From Pseudomonas tensinigenes (GTDB lineage: Bacteria > Pseudomonadota > Gammaproteobacteria > Pseudomonadales > Pseudomonadaceae), in NCBI RefSeq assembly GCF_014268445.2, contig NZ_CP077089.1, positions 4,023,501-4,087,500 of the forward strand: a DNA stretch of 64,000 bases, given 5' to 3'. This document shows positions 39,201-63,700 of this stretch, piece by piece. Position numbers and translations under genes: made by a program. Numbering within the stretch: position 1 is the first letter of the stretch; every line of letters starts with the position of its first letter. The notes below the pieces were generated by a model, which made no database searches, was not told where the DNA came from, and was given only the letters and a program-made list of their open reading frames with translations.

Positions 39201-42200
39201 CGCAGATCGCCACCCGCGAATCGCGATCCACACCGCACTGGCGCAAGTGATGAGCGAGTTGGTTGGCACGGAGGTTCAACTCGGCGTAGCTCAAACGCAG
39301 CTCACCGGCCACCACGGCGTCAGCGTCAGGTGTGCGCAACACCTGCGCCTCGAAGCGACCATGAACGGTCTGCTCGAGATCGTGGGCGACGGCGGTTGCG
39401 TTCAGATCGAACAGCAGATGCTGACGCTCGTCATCTGCCAACAGCGCCACCTGCTCCAGTACCGCTTGATCGTTGTTGACCATTGCCTGCAACAGTCGCT
39501 GGAAGTAACCGACATAACGCTCAATGGTCGATTCGTCGAACAGGGCAACGGCGTACTCCAGCACACCGCGAATCCCGCCCGGCGCCTCAGCCAGCGTCAG
39601 CGATAAATCGAATTTGGCGAAGTGGCTCGGCTCGGCGACGCTTTCCAGTGTCAGCTCGCCCAGACTCAGGCTAGCGCCGTGGCCGCTGTCCCAACTGAAC
39701 ATCGCTTGAAACAACGGGCTGTGCGCCATGCTGCGCAGCGGCCGGGTGATTTCCACCACTTGCTCGAACGGCAGATCCTGATGCGCCTGCGCTTGCAGCG
39801 TGCGCGTCTTGACCCGCGCCAGTAGCGCTTCGCTGCTCAACTCGCCCGAGGTATCGATACGCAAGGCCAGGGTATTGACGAACATGCCGATCAAGCCTTC
39901 GATCTCGGCGCGGGTACGGTTGGCGACCGGCGAACCGATGACCACTTCGGCTTGCCCGGACAAACGACTCAACAGGCTCGCCCAGGCACTGAGCATGAGC
40001 ATGTACATCGTCACGCCGTGACGCTGGGCCAAGGCCTTGAGTCCGGCGCTCAGGCGTTCGTCGAGCACCACATCGACGGTGTTGCCGGCGTAATCCTGCT
40101 GTGCCGGCCGCACGCGGTCAGTCGGCAGCGTCAACAGTGCCGGAACGCCCGCCAAGGTCTGTTGCCAGTATTCACTCTGGCGCTGCAACACCTCACCGCT
40201 GAGCCAGCGCCGCTGCCACACCGCGTAATCGGTGTATTGCAGCGTCAGCGGCGGCAGTGGATCCGGTTGACCCTGGCTGAACGCCTGATACAGCGCCATC
40301 AGTTCGCGGGTCAAAACACCCATCGACCAGCCATCGGAGATGATGTGGTGCAGGGTCAGCAACAACACGTGATGATCCTCGGCGAGACGCACCAACCGCC
40401 CGCGAATCAGCGCATCGTCCTGTAAATCGAACGGCCCCGAGGCTTCGCCCTGAATCAGCGCCTGCAAGGTTTCATCGGGTTGCGGGTGCTGGCGCAAATC
40501 TTCAACGCGCAGCAGTAGACCGCTGTCGACCGGGGCGATCAGCACTTGCGCCTCGTCATTGAACTGGGCAAAACGGCTGCGCAGGGTTTCATGCCGCGCG
40601 ACGATGCGCGCCAAGGCTTGTTGCAGGGCCGGTTCATTCAGCTGCCCACGCAGGCGCAAGCCGATGGGAATGTTGTACGCGGTGTTGGCGCCTTCCATTT
40701 GTGCGAGAAACCACAAGCGCTGCTGAGCGAACGACAACGGCAAGGCGCCGTCACGGGCCACCGCAACTATTTCCGGTTGCGTGCTGCGCCCCGCTTGCGC
40801 CACCGCCTCGGCAACCGCAGCCAGTTCGGCGTTGGCAAACAGATCGCCCAGCGCCAGTTCCACGCCAAGACGCTGGCGAACCTGGGACACCATGCGCATG
40901 GCCAGCAACGAATGGCCGCCGAGTTCGAAGAAGTGGTCCTGACGCCCTACTCGCTCGACCTGCAGCACCTGCGCCCAGATCTGCGCCAAGGCGCTTTCCA
41001 GTTCGTTGTGCGGGGCCTCGTATTCGCGGCTGAACAACGCCGCACGCTCGGGTTTCGGCAAGGCCTTGCGGTCGACCTTGCCATTGGCGGTCAACGGCAG
41101 CGCGTCGAGTCTGACGAAGGCCACCGGCACCATGTACTCCGGTAACTGGGTCAGCAGGTGCGCGCGCAACTCGGCCACGGCCAACGGTTCGACCTGGCTC
41201 TGCTCGGTGAAATACGCCACCAGGCGCGGCTGGCCGGGTTCATCTTCACGCGCCAGCAACACGGCTTCCTGAATGCCGGGCAACTGATTGAGGCGGGTTT
41301 CGATTTCGCCGAGTTCGATGCGCACGCCGCGGATTTTCACCTGATCGTCGTTACGCCCCAGGTACTCGATCGTGCCGTCCGCACGCCAGCGTGCGAGATC
41401 GCCGGTGCGATACATGCGGGCATTCGGCACGGGGCTGAACGGGTCATGGAGGAAGCGCTCGGCGCTCAGGTCGGCGCGGTTCAAATAACCGCGCGCCACC
41501 CCGGCGCCGCCGACATACAACTGGCCCATGACGCCAATCGGCACCGGACGCTGCTGTTCATCCAGCAGGTACACCGTGGCATTTGTCACCGGTTTGCCGA
41601 TATGCAAGGCGTCACCCGCCTCGATGCGTCCAGAGGTCGCGACCACGGTGGCTTCGGTCGGGCCGTAGTTGTTGATCACATCGAATTGCTGATTGCGGCT
41701 GAACTGGCGCAATCGGTCGCCACCGATCAGCAGCGTGCGCAGCGTCGGGTGTTCAAGGTTCTGGCTGAAAGCATATTCGGCGACTGGCGTCGGCAGGAAA
41801 CTCACGTCCAGTGGCTGCGCGCGCCACCAGTCGAGCAGCGCATCGATGTCCTCGCTGCCCTCGTGCGTCGGTGCCAGATGCAAGGTCGCGCCGGCACACA
41901 ACGCCGGCCAGACTTCCCAGGCCATGGCGTCGAAACCGAACCCGGCAAGGCTTGAGGTGTGGCGACCGGCGCACAGATCAAACGCGCTGCAATGCCAATC
42001 GACCAGATTCGACAAAGTGCGGTGTTCGACCATCACGCCTTTGGGCAGGCCAGTGGAGCCAGAGGTGTAGATCACGTAGGCCAAGTGCGCGGCGGTCAGG
42101 CCTGGCACGTGCGGATCAGAAGTTTCGCTCAGCGGCCAGGTCAGCGGGTCGAGATCGATCACCGGCACCGCCAGTGCCGACAAGCGCTCAAGCAAATTGT

Positions 42201-44201
42201 TCTGGGTGAGCACGGCGACGGGGGCGCTGTCGCTGAGCAAGTAGTGCAGACGCTCGGCCGGGTGCGCCGGGTCGACCGGTACATAACCGGCGCCGGCCTT
42301 GAGAATGGCGACCAGCCCGACCAGCGTATCGAGGCCACGGCGGGCGACGATGGCGACGCGATCATCAGGCTTCACCCCAAGCGCGATCAGGTGATGGGCC
42401 AAGGCGTTGGCATGCCGGTTGAGTTCGGCATAACTCAATTGCTCACCCAGGAACTGTGCTGCCAGCGCTTCTGGTCGCTGCGCCACTTGCGCCTCGAAAC
42501 GTTGGGCAATGGTCAACGTTGCCGGGTAGTCGGCCTGAGTGGCATTGAACGCCAACAGCACCTGCTCGCGCTCGGCCGCCGGCAGAATCGGCAACTGGTT
42601 GATTGCGGTATCGGGCGCCTGCTCCAGCGCCAGCACCAGACTTTCCAGGGCGCAGTGCAAGTAATCGCAGATGCGCTGTGGATCGACCTCGGTGGTGGCC
42701 AGCAAGGTCAGGCTGAAGGCATCACCGTAATCATCAACGCTGAGGGTCAGCGGATAGTTGGTGCGTTCTTCGGAGCTGATCGTGCTGATACCTTCCCAGG
42801 CGGCAAGCACCTCGGCACTGGCCGTCGCCGCCGTGTGGCTATGACGGTAATTGAGCAAGGCACTGAACAACGGCGTCGGCGCGACCACGCCACTGCAACG
42901 CTGGGCCAATGCCAGCGGCGCGTGTTCGTGGCGCATCAGCGTGGTCAGGCGTTTGTGCGTCGCCTCCACCGCCGCACGTACGCCCTGCGCATCGACATCG
43001 ACCCGCAGCGGCAAGGTGTTGATGAAAATCCCCAGCGCCCGTTCGGTGGCTTCGGCGCCTTGCATACGGCCCATCAGCACCGTACCGAACACTACGTTTT
43101 GTTTGCCGGTGAGCACGGCCAACACCTGCGCCCAGCCCAGATGAAACAGGCTCGCGGCACTCACGCCGAGTTGCCGCGCCTGCGCCCGCAGACGCTGGCC
43201 GAGCAACGGATTGATCGGCAGGCTCAGCTCGGTGATGCCGAGGCCGTCACCCTGCACATCCTGCAAACCGTAGGGCAGCGTCGGCTCGGCAATGTCAGCG
43301 AGCATCTCGCGGAAAAACCCCTCGTGCTCGGCTTCGCTGATGCCCAGCCGCGCCTGCGCCACGTAATTGCGAAACGGCAGCGGGCGCCCGAGCATTTGAT
43401 CCTGGCCGGTGAGGCAGGCGAGCAGTTCGTGACGCACCACATCGAGTGCCGAGTGATCCAGCGCCATGTGATGGAACAGCAACGTCGCGACCACGCGTTG
43501 ACCGTCCTCGTCCCACGCGTAGGCCAGACGCATCATCGGCGCGCACCGCACGTCCAGACGGAAATGCCGTGCATCGAAGCGCTCGTGCAGTTGCTGCAAT
43601 GCAGCGCTTGCGCCGTCTGCCAGCACGACCTCTTCGATCGGCAACTGTGCCTGACGCCAGACCACTTGCAGCGGCACGTCCAGCCCCTCCCAATGCACCG
43701 CCGTGCGCAGGATGTCGTGGCGATCAATGACCTTTTGCAACGCCTGGGCGAAATCCTGCAGACGCTCACGGCTGCTGAACGCGAAGTACGATTGCATGAC
43801 GTAGGGATCGCCCTGCTCGTTGCTCGCGTGGTGATAGAGGATGCCTTCCTGCAACGGCGCCAGTGGGTAGATGTCCTGCACATTGGCGGCGCCGCCCGGG
43901 ACCTCGGCGAGCAAGCGATCGAGGGTCGCCTGATCCACTTCGGCCAGGGTCACCATCGCTGGGGTGATGTGCGTGGTGCCGGGGAGGATGCCGTTGGCCG
44001 GAACGTCGATCTGGCCGACGCGGGTGGCCGAGTATTGCCCGGCCTTGATCAGTTCGATCAGCGCCGGTTTGTGCTCGCGCAGCGCGGCAAGCAACGCCGG
44101 ATCGCTCAACGCCTGTTTGTTGCCGTTGACGCGCAATTGCTCATCGGTCACCGCCAACTGAATGTCTTTTGCCTTCAGGGTTGCCAATAGTTCGAGCACA
44201 T

Positions 44202-44205
<4 letters not shown>
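26359..44205 (-). CDS. arfC: Lipopeptide NRPS, five modules plus tandem thioesterases (ArfC-like)
   Basis: A 5948-aa termination synthetase installing residues 7-11 of an 11-residue cyclic lipopeptide. The order is an N-terminal TubC-type docking segment (MNVLELLATLKAKDIQLAV, about 1-55), five C-A-T modules, then TE-TE. Pocket residues predict Leu-Gln-Leu-Ile-Asp/Glu. Condensation domains 7 and 9 are dual epimerisation/condensation types (YHHASNEQGDPY, FHHLSAAQGDPY); 8, 10 and 11 are ordinary LCL domains (SFAQQRLWFLAQM). Carrier serines lie in GGHSLLA at about 1097, 2153, 3227, 4277 and 5328. Thioesterase serines lie in GWSFGG (~5459) and GHSFGG (~5752). The GTG start overlaps the arfB stop (GTGA). 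The 2-4-5 module split and double TE match arthrofactin/amphisin synthetases. Confidence 0.96.
27220..28090 (-). other. First thioesterase domain (TE1)
   Basis: Carries LFLIHEFSGRDVYFPALA and nucleophile LAGWSFGGLLAYEIA near 27828. It is expected to release the chain by attack of the Thr3 hydroxyl on the residue-11 thioester, closing the lactone. Confidence 0.88.
28090..31258 (-). other. NRPS module 11: LCL condensation, A domain for Asp or Glu, carrier
   Basis: Condensation domain begins SFAQQRLWFLAQMDGG (LCL, so Ile10 stays L). Pocket read by eye: DGWKFGVVDK. Lys at position 4 fits an acidic side chain. Gly at position 2 and Phe at position 5 differ from module 2. Confidence 0.8.
31258..34405 (-). 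other. NRPS module 10: LCL condensation, A domain for Ile (or Val), carrier
   Basis: Condensation domain of LCL type (SFAQQRLWFLAQMAGGNSAY lies upstream, at its start near 34340), so Leu9 stays L. Pocket read by eye: DAMFLGCTYK, of the aliphatic Ile/Val type. Confidence 0.78.
34405..37640 (-). other. NRPS module 9: dual E/C condensation, A domain for Leu, carrier
   Basis: Condensation domain begins LAPLQTGILFHHLSAAQGDPY-like (dual type, epimerising residue 8). Pocket DAWFLGNVVK, the Pseudomonas leucine code. Confidence 0.88.
37640..40795 (-). other. NRPS module 8: LCL condensation, A domain for Gln, carrier
   Basis: Condensation domain begins SFAQQRLWFLAQMEGANTAY (LCL, so Leu7 stays L). Pocket DAWQFGVVDK, close to known Gln/Glu codes such as DAWQFGLIDK. 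Arthrofactin has Ser here; amphisin and tensin have Gln. Confidence 0.82.
40795..44205 (-). other. NRPS module 7: docking segment, dual E/C condensation, A domain for Leu, carrier
   Basis: TubC-like docking segment, then a dual condensation domain (LAPLQEGILYHHASNEQGD) that would epimerise Ser6. Pocket DAWFLGNVVK for leucine. Confidence 0.88.
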
Positions 44206-57218
<13,013 letters not shown>

Positions 57219-57364
57219 GAGGTAACCTGCTGTAAATACGGAAAAAAGGAGCGCGCAGCAGCGAGTCCGTGCACGCGGCGCGCAGCCTGGAAAAACTAAA
57301 ACATCGGGGCGTGGGTGTCTGACATGGGAAGCGGGGACAAGCCGTGCGCTTGAGCACCGCAAGC

Positions 57365-57461
57365 CCCCTGTGGGAGCGAGCCTGCTCGCGAAAGCGGTGT
57401 GTCAGTCGACATCAACGTTGACTGAACCAACCCCTTCGCGAGCAGGCTCGCTCCCACAGGG
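57365..57461. repeat. REPIN between arfA and arfB
   Basis: The same paired REP element as at 9856-9953 (CCTGTGGGAGCGAGCCTGCT and its reverse complement), placed 15 bp after the arfA stop and about 147 bp before the arfB start. In mRNA it would fold into a long hairpin. Confidence 0.92.
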
Positions 57462-57475
57462 TTTGTGTCCGACGG

Positions 57476-60400
57476 TCAGAGACGACGCTTGCGGTTGAGG
57501 TTGGGGATGGTGGTCTGGGCGATCTCGACCTGCTTGGCCTGTCGCGAGGTCTGTGCCGCCAGCGCGGCCAGCGTCGGCTGGCTGAACAGTGTCCGCGCGT
57601 CGACATGCAGGCCGGCCAGACGCATGCGCGCGACCAGACTGACCGCCAACAGCGAATGCCCGCCCAGTTCGAAGAAGTTGTCGTGCCGCCCGACCTGCTC
57701 GACGTTGAGCACCTGCGCCCAGATCTGCGCCAAAGCACTTTCCACGTCGCCTTCGGGCGCCTCGTAAGGACGGCTGAGCAACGCCTCCGCCCCCGGTTCC
57801 GGCAACGCCTTGCGATCGATTTTGTCGTTGGGCGTCAAGGGCAGCGCCGCCAGCATCACGTAAGCGCCAGGCACCATGAATTCCGGCAACTGCGCCAACA
57901 CATGTGCTCGCAATGCTTCCAGCGTCGGTGCAGCCTGCTCGGCCCGCACGCTGTAATAAGCCACCAGCCGCTCATCGCGCACCAGCACCACCGCTTCGCG
58001 AATGGCCGGATGTTCGAGCAGCCGCGCTTCAATCTCGCCCAGCTCAAGACGAACCCCGCGCAGCTTGACCTGAAAGTCGTTGCGCCCGAGGAATTCGAGG
58101 TTGCCATCGGCCCCGTAACGCACCAGATCACCGGTGCGATACAAGCGATCACCGTTCACGAACGGGCTGTCGATAAAGCGTTCGGCCTGCAATTGCGCCA
58201 GTCCCAGATAGCCGCGCGCCACGCCCACCCCGCCAATGTGCAAATGCCCACTGACGCCAATCGGCACCGGTTGATCGCAGCCATCGAGGACATACAGCCG
58301 CGTGTTGCTCAGCGCCTTGCCGATCGGCACCAGCGTCGGCGGCACCGGCTCGCCGGGCTCCAGCGTCCAACCGCTGCTGTCGACCGTGGTTTCGGTCGGC
58401 CCATAGACGTTGTGCAGACGCACCCACGGCAGGCGCTCGCGCACTTGCCGGGCCAGGGCGACGGTCAACTCGCCGCCACCGTTAAGCACGTCGGTGAGGC
58501 TGGTGCACTGGCTGACATCGTCCTGCTCGATGAACTGCTGCAACAAGGCCGGCACGAACTTGACCACGGTAATGTTCTGTTCGCGGATCACTTGCGTGAC
58601 ATAAGCCGAATCGCGATTACCGTCGGCCCGCGCCAGCACTAGGCGCATGCCCGAGCACAGCGGCCAGAAGATCTCCCACACCGAACTGTCGAAACTGTAC
58701 GGGGCCTTTTGCAGCAACGCGCCGGTTTCAGTCGGCGGCGACAACTGCGAGCCCCAGTGCACCATGTTGCAGGCACTGCGGTGCTCGATCATCACGCCCT
58801 TCGGCGTACCGGTGGAGCCGGAGGTGTAGATCATATAGGCCAGATTCGTCGCGCCGAGACCCGGTACCGGATTGTCGTGCGGCTGGTCCTGCCAGGTGCC
58901 GAGGTCGAGATCGATCAGCGGCACGCCGGGCTCGCCGAGCAGATCGCGCGTCGCCGCGTGCACCAGCAGCGCGACCGGTGCGCTGTCTTGCAACATGTAG
59001 TTCAGGCGTTGCAGCGGATAATCCGGATCGAGCGGCACATAGGCGCCGCCCGCCTTGAGAATGCCCAGCAAACCGATCACCAGCTCAGGCCCGCGCTCGA
59101 CGCAGATCGCCACCCGTGAATCCGGCTGTACGCCGAGTTCGCGCAGATGATGGGCCAGGCGGTTGGCCTGCTCGTTGAGCTGGCGATAGGTCAGGTGCTG
59201 TTCGGCGAATTGCACGGCGATGGCATTCGGTTTGCGCTGCACCTGTTGTTCGAACAGCGCCTGCAGCGGCTGGTCCATCGGGCAATCGACTGCCGTATCG
59301 TTGAACTCGATCAGCAGCCGTTGCAGTTCTTCCTGCGGTAACAACGACAGGCTATTCAGCGGCCGCTGCGGCGTGGTCTCCAGCGCTTCGACCAAACCGT
59401 TCAGCGCCGACTGCACATAACTGCAAATTCGCAGCGCGCCGATGTTCGACAACGTTCGGGTGGTCAGGCGTAAGCCCGTGCCAAGGTCATCGACACTCAG
59501 AGTAAACGGGTAATTGGTGCGCTCCTCGTTGGCCAGGGTTTCGATGCCCTGCCAGGTTTGCCGGGAGGTTTTTTGCTCGACATCATCGCTGTGCCGATAG
59601 TTGAGCAAGGCACTGAACAACGGCGCCGGCGCGGCAACGCCACTGCAACGTTGAGCCAGCGCCAAAGAAGCGTGTTCATGGGCGAGCAAAGCGGTCAGGC
59701 GTGCATGGGTGGATTTCACCGCTGCGCGCGCGCCCTCGCCGACATCGACCCGCAGCGGCAAGGTGTTGATAAACACTCCCAGCGCCCGGTCGGCCCCCGC
59801 GCCGCCCTGCATGCGGCCCATCAGCACCGTGCCGAACACCACGCTTTGCTGGCCAGATGTCGCCGCCAATACTTGCGCCCAAGCGAGGTGGATCAGGCTG
59901 GCGACGCTGACGCCGGCCAGACGCGCCTGCTGTTGCAGACGTTGATACAGATCGCTCGTCAGGGTTTGCTCGGCTTCTTCGATGTTGCTGCCGTCGCCCT
60001 GCACATTCTGCAAAGCGAACGGCAAGGTTGGCTCGTCGATGTCGGCGAGCATCTGGCGGAAAAACGCTTCATGCTCCTGTTCACTGACACCCAGTCGCGT
60101 CTGCGCCACATAATTGCGGTACGGCACCGGTGCCGCCAGCGGTTCAGCGCTCCCGGACAGGCAGGCGTGGATTTCTTCGCGCATCGCCTCCAGCGCGATG
60201 TGATCCATCGCCAAATGATGGAACAGCAAGATGCCGACCACCCGGTTATGCGCCGGGTCTCGGGCATACATCAGGCGCACCAGCGGTGCCTGACTGACGT
60301 CGAGGCGATAACGCCGCGCGTCGAAGCGTGCGTGCAACTGATCGATGATTGCGCCGCCAGCAGGGTCAAGCTCGACTTCCTGCACCGGCAAAATGGCCTC

Positions 60401-60775
60401 GCGCCAAACGACCTGAACCGCTGACGTCAGCCCTTCCCAAACCACCGCCGTACGCAGGATGTCGTGCCGTGCGATAACCGCGCGCAACGCAGCGGCGAAG
60501 GCTTCGACCCGCTCAAGGCTGTCGAACGCCAGCAGTGATTGCAGCAGGTATGGATCGCCCTGCGCAGCGGTGATGTGGTGATAGAGAATGCCTTCCTGCA
60601 ACGGCGCCAACGGGTAGATGTCCTGCACATTGGCGGCGCCACCCGGCACCGTCGCAACGATGCGTTCGATCATCGCCTGATCCAGTTGCACCAGTGGCAG
60701 CAGCTCTGGCGTGATGTGCGTGCAATCGGCGGCAATGCGATTGGCCGGCACTTCGACTTCGCGGCCGCTGCCCTC
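57476..60775 (-). other. NRPS module 2: dual E/C condensation, A domain for Asp (or Glu), carrier
   Basis: Condensation start LAPLQEGILYHHITAAQGD (dual). Pocket read by eye: DSWKLGVVDK. Lys at position 4 suits an acidic side chain; Asp is expected from related peptides, but Glu cannot be excluded. Confidence 0.78.
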
Positions 60776-63700
60776 CGCTGCAGCCAATGCGGCCAGTGTT
60801 GGTTGGCTGAACAACACGCGAACATCGCTGCTCATGCCAATCTGGCGCATGCGTTCGATCAGGCCGACGGCGAGCAAAGAGTGGCCGCCCAGCTCGAAGA
60901 AATGGTCGTGACGCCCTACCCGCTCGACTTGCAGGACCTCGGCCCAGATCTGCGCCAAGGCGATTTCGACGTCACCTTGTGGCGCCTCGTATTGTCGCCG
61001 GATCAGCGCTTCCGGCCCCGGTGCCGGCAACGCCTGGCGATCAAGTTTGCCGTTGGCGGTCAGCGGCAACGTCGCCAAGCGGATGTAGGCGGCCGGTAGC
61101 ATGGCGGCTGGCAAACGCGATGTCAGGTGCGCATGCAGTTGCAGGATGTCCAGCGCTTCACGCTCGGTGAACCACGCCAACAGTTGGCCGTCGCGCACCA
61201 GCACCACGGCTTCCTGCACCGCGTCATGGCTGGCCAGTGCCGCTTCGATTTCGCCCAGTTCGACGCGCACACCACGGACTTTCACCTGATCATCGTTACG
61301 ACCGATGTACTCAAGGTTGCCATCGGCGCGCCAGCGGGCGAGATCGCCGGTGCGATACATGCGCGCATCCGGCTGCGCACTGAACGGATCGTTGAGGAAG
61401 CGTTCGGCCGTCAGATCCGGACGATTCAGGTAACCCCGGGCAACCCCGGCGCCGCCGACATACAGCTCGCCGATGATGCCGATCGGCACCGGACGCAGCT
61501 GATCATCGAGCAAATACGCCGTGGCATTGCTCACGGGTTTGCCGATGTGCAACGCCTGCCCCGGTGTGATCAACCCCGACGTGGCGACCACCGTGGCTTC
61601 GGTCGGGCCATAGTTGTTGACCACCGCAAAAGACTGCGCACGGTTGAACTGGCGCAGACGATCACCGCCGATCAGCAAGGTGCGCAAGGTCGGGTGATCG
61701 AGTTGCTTACTGAAGGCATATTCGGCAATCGGCGTTGGCAGGAAGCTGACATCCAACGGCTGCGCCCGCCACCAGGCGAGCAGCGCGTCGATGTCTTCGT
61801 TGCCTTCGCTCGCGGGTGACAAATGCAGCGTCGCCCCGGCACACAACGCCGGCCAGACCTCCCACGCCATCGCGTCAAAACCGAAGCCGGCCAGACTCGA
61901 GGTGTGCTGCCCGGGAGCGAGTCCGAATGCCGCGCAATGCCAGTCGACCAGATTGCCCAACGTGCGGTGTTCGACCATCACGCCTTTGGGCAAGCCGGTT
62001 GAACCTGAGGTGTAAATCACATAAGCGAGGTTGTTCGTGGCCAACCCCGGCAGGTCAGGATCGGTCGTGTTGTCGAGCGACCATTCTCGGCGATCAAGCT
62101 CGATCACTGGCAGCGCTGTGGCGGGCAAGCGATCACGCAAATCACTTTGCGTCAGCAGCGCGACCGGAGCACTGTCGCCGAGCAAATAACTCAGGCGCTC
62201 GGGCGGATGCGCCGGGTCAATCGGCACATAAGCAGCACCAGCCTTGAGAATCGCCAGTAGCCCGATCAATGTCTCCAGGCTCCTGCGCGCGATGATCGCC
62301 ACGCGGTCATCCGGCCGTACACCGAGGCCCAGCAGATGATGGGCCAACGCATTGGCTTGCTGGTTCAGCTCGGCATAGCTCAGGGTTCGTCCCTGATACG
62401 TCGCGACCACCGCGTCCGGTTGTTCGGCCACTCGGGATAAGAATCGCTGATGAATCAGTGGGCCTTGCGGATAACTGACGCGGGTGTTGTTCCACTCATT
62501 GAGCAGAATGAGCTCTGCCGGGCTATTGAGGTTGAAATCGGCGATCGCCAGTGCCGGGCATTCCAGACCCTGCTCCAGTATCAACAACAAGCGCTCGGTC
62601 AACGACGCGATCTCGTCTGCCGAGAAATAGGCCGGCGAGTACACCAGATGCAGCCAGGCCTTGTCGTTGTAACGGTTGCTGCGCAGGTGAAGGGCCAGCG
62701 GTGTCGCCTCGTGCTGGTTGGAGACCTTGACCGAGTGTCCCGACGCCTCACCGTAGCGATAATCATGGTCGTCCTGCTCGTAGGACACCGACAACTCGAA
62801 CAGTTGCGCTCGGTCTTCACGCAACAGACCCAGCGCGCGGTTCATCTCGCTTAGCGGGTAGCGTTGATGGCGAAAATCCTGCTTCAGGCTATCGCCGATT
62901 GCCTTGATCAATTGGCCAAATGACAGCGCCCGGCCAAAGCCCATGCGCATTGCACTGACCTGGGTGAACAAGCCCAAGGTGCTTTTAAAGCGGGCACCGG
63001 AACGATTGAGAATCGGCAAACCGACCACCCACTCGTCACGCTGGGCGGTACGACTGAAATACACATGCAGCGCCGCCAGCAACACGTGAAACGCCGAGCC
63101 ACCGAATTGTCGCGCGCAATCTTTCATGCGCTCGTGCAGCACGGCAGGAAAAGCCTCGACGTGGATGCGACTGGGCGCCGCTTCAGGCTCAAGGGGTTCG
63201 CGATGACGGGGAATCAACAAGGGTTCAGGCAGGCGGCGGTACTTGTCCAGCCAGTAGCGTTGATCGCGCTCATAGCGAGGTGACTGATGGTAGCGCGCGT
63301 CATCTTCGATAAAGCCGACATAGGACGGTGCCGCCCTGCGCGGATGCTCGCCACGGCACAACGCGCTGTAGATCTCGCCCACCGACTTGAACAGCAGCGC
63401 GAACGCCCAGCCATCGATGATTAAGTGATGGGCCTGGGCCGCCAACCAGTGGCGATGCCGATCGAGGCGAATCAGGCTGAAACGGAACAACGCTTGCCCG
63501 CTCAACACAAAGGCCTGCGTCATCTGCGCTTCGACCAGCGCCCGGGCTGCCGACCGCGGATCGGGTTGCCCGCTGACATCATGCACCGGCATGACCACCC
63601 GCAGCGCCTGCGCAAACCCTTGCAACGGCAACCCATCGTGACCAACGTCCGAGAGCAGAACAATGCGCAAGGCGTCGTTCGCTGCCACCAGAGATTCAAG

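Noticed and set aside
35608..39606. A 1332-codon open frame on the plus strand, and similar long ones opposite the other NRPS modules
   Set aside because: These are antisense shadows of the NRPS genes. They repeat with each module, and their translations show no domain.
57219..57362. 48-codon N-terminal extension of arfB
   Set aside because: Arginine- and cysteine-rich sequence unlike NRPS proteins. The ATG at 57218 with AGGT upstream fits the docking segment.
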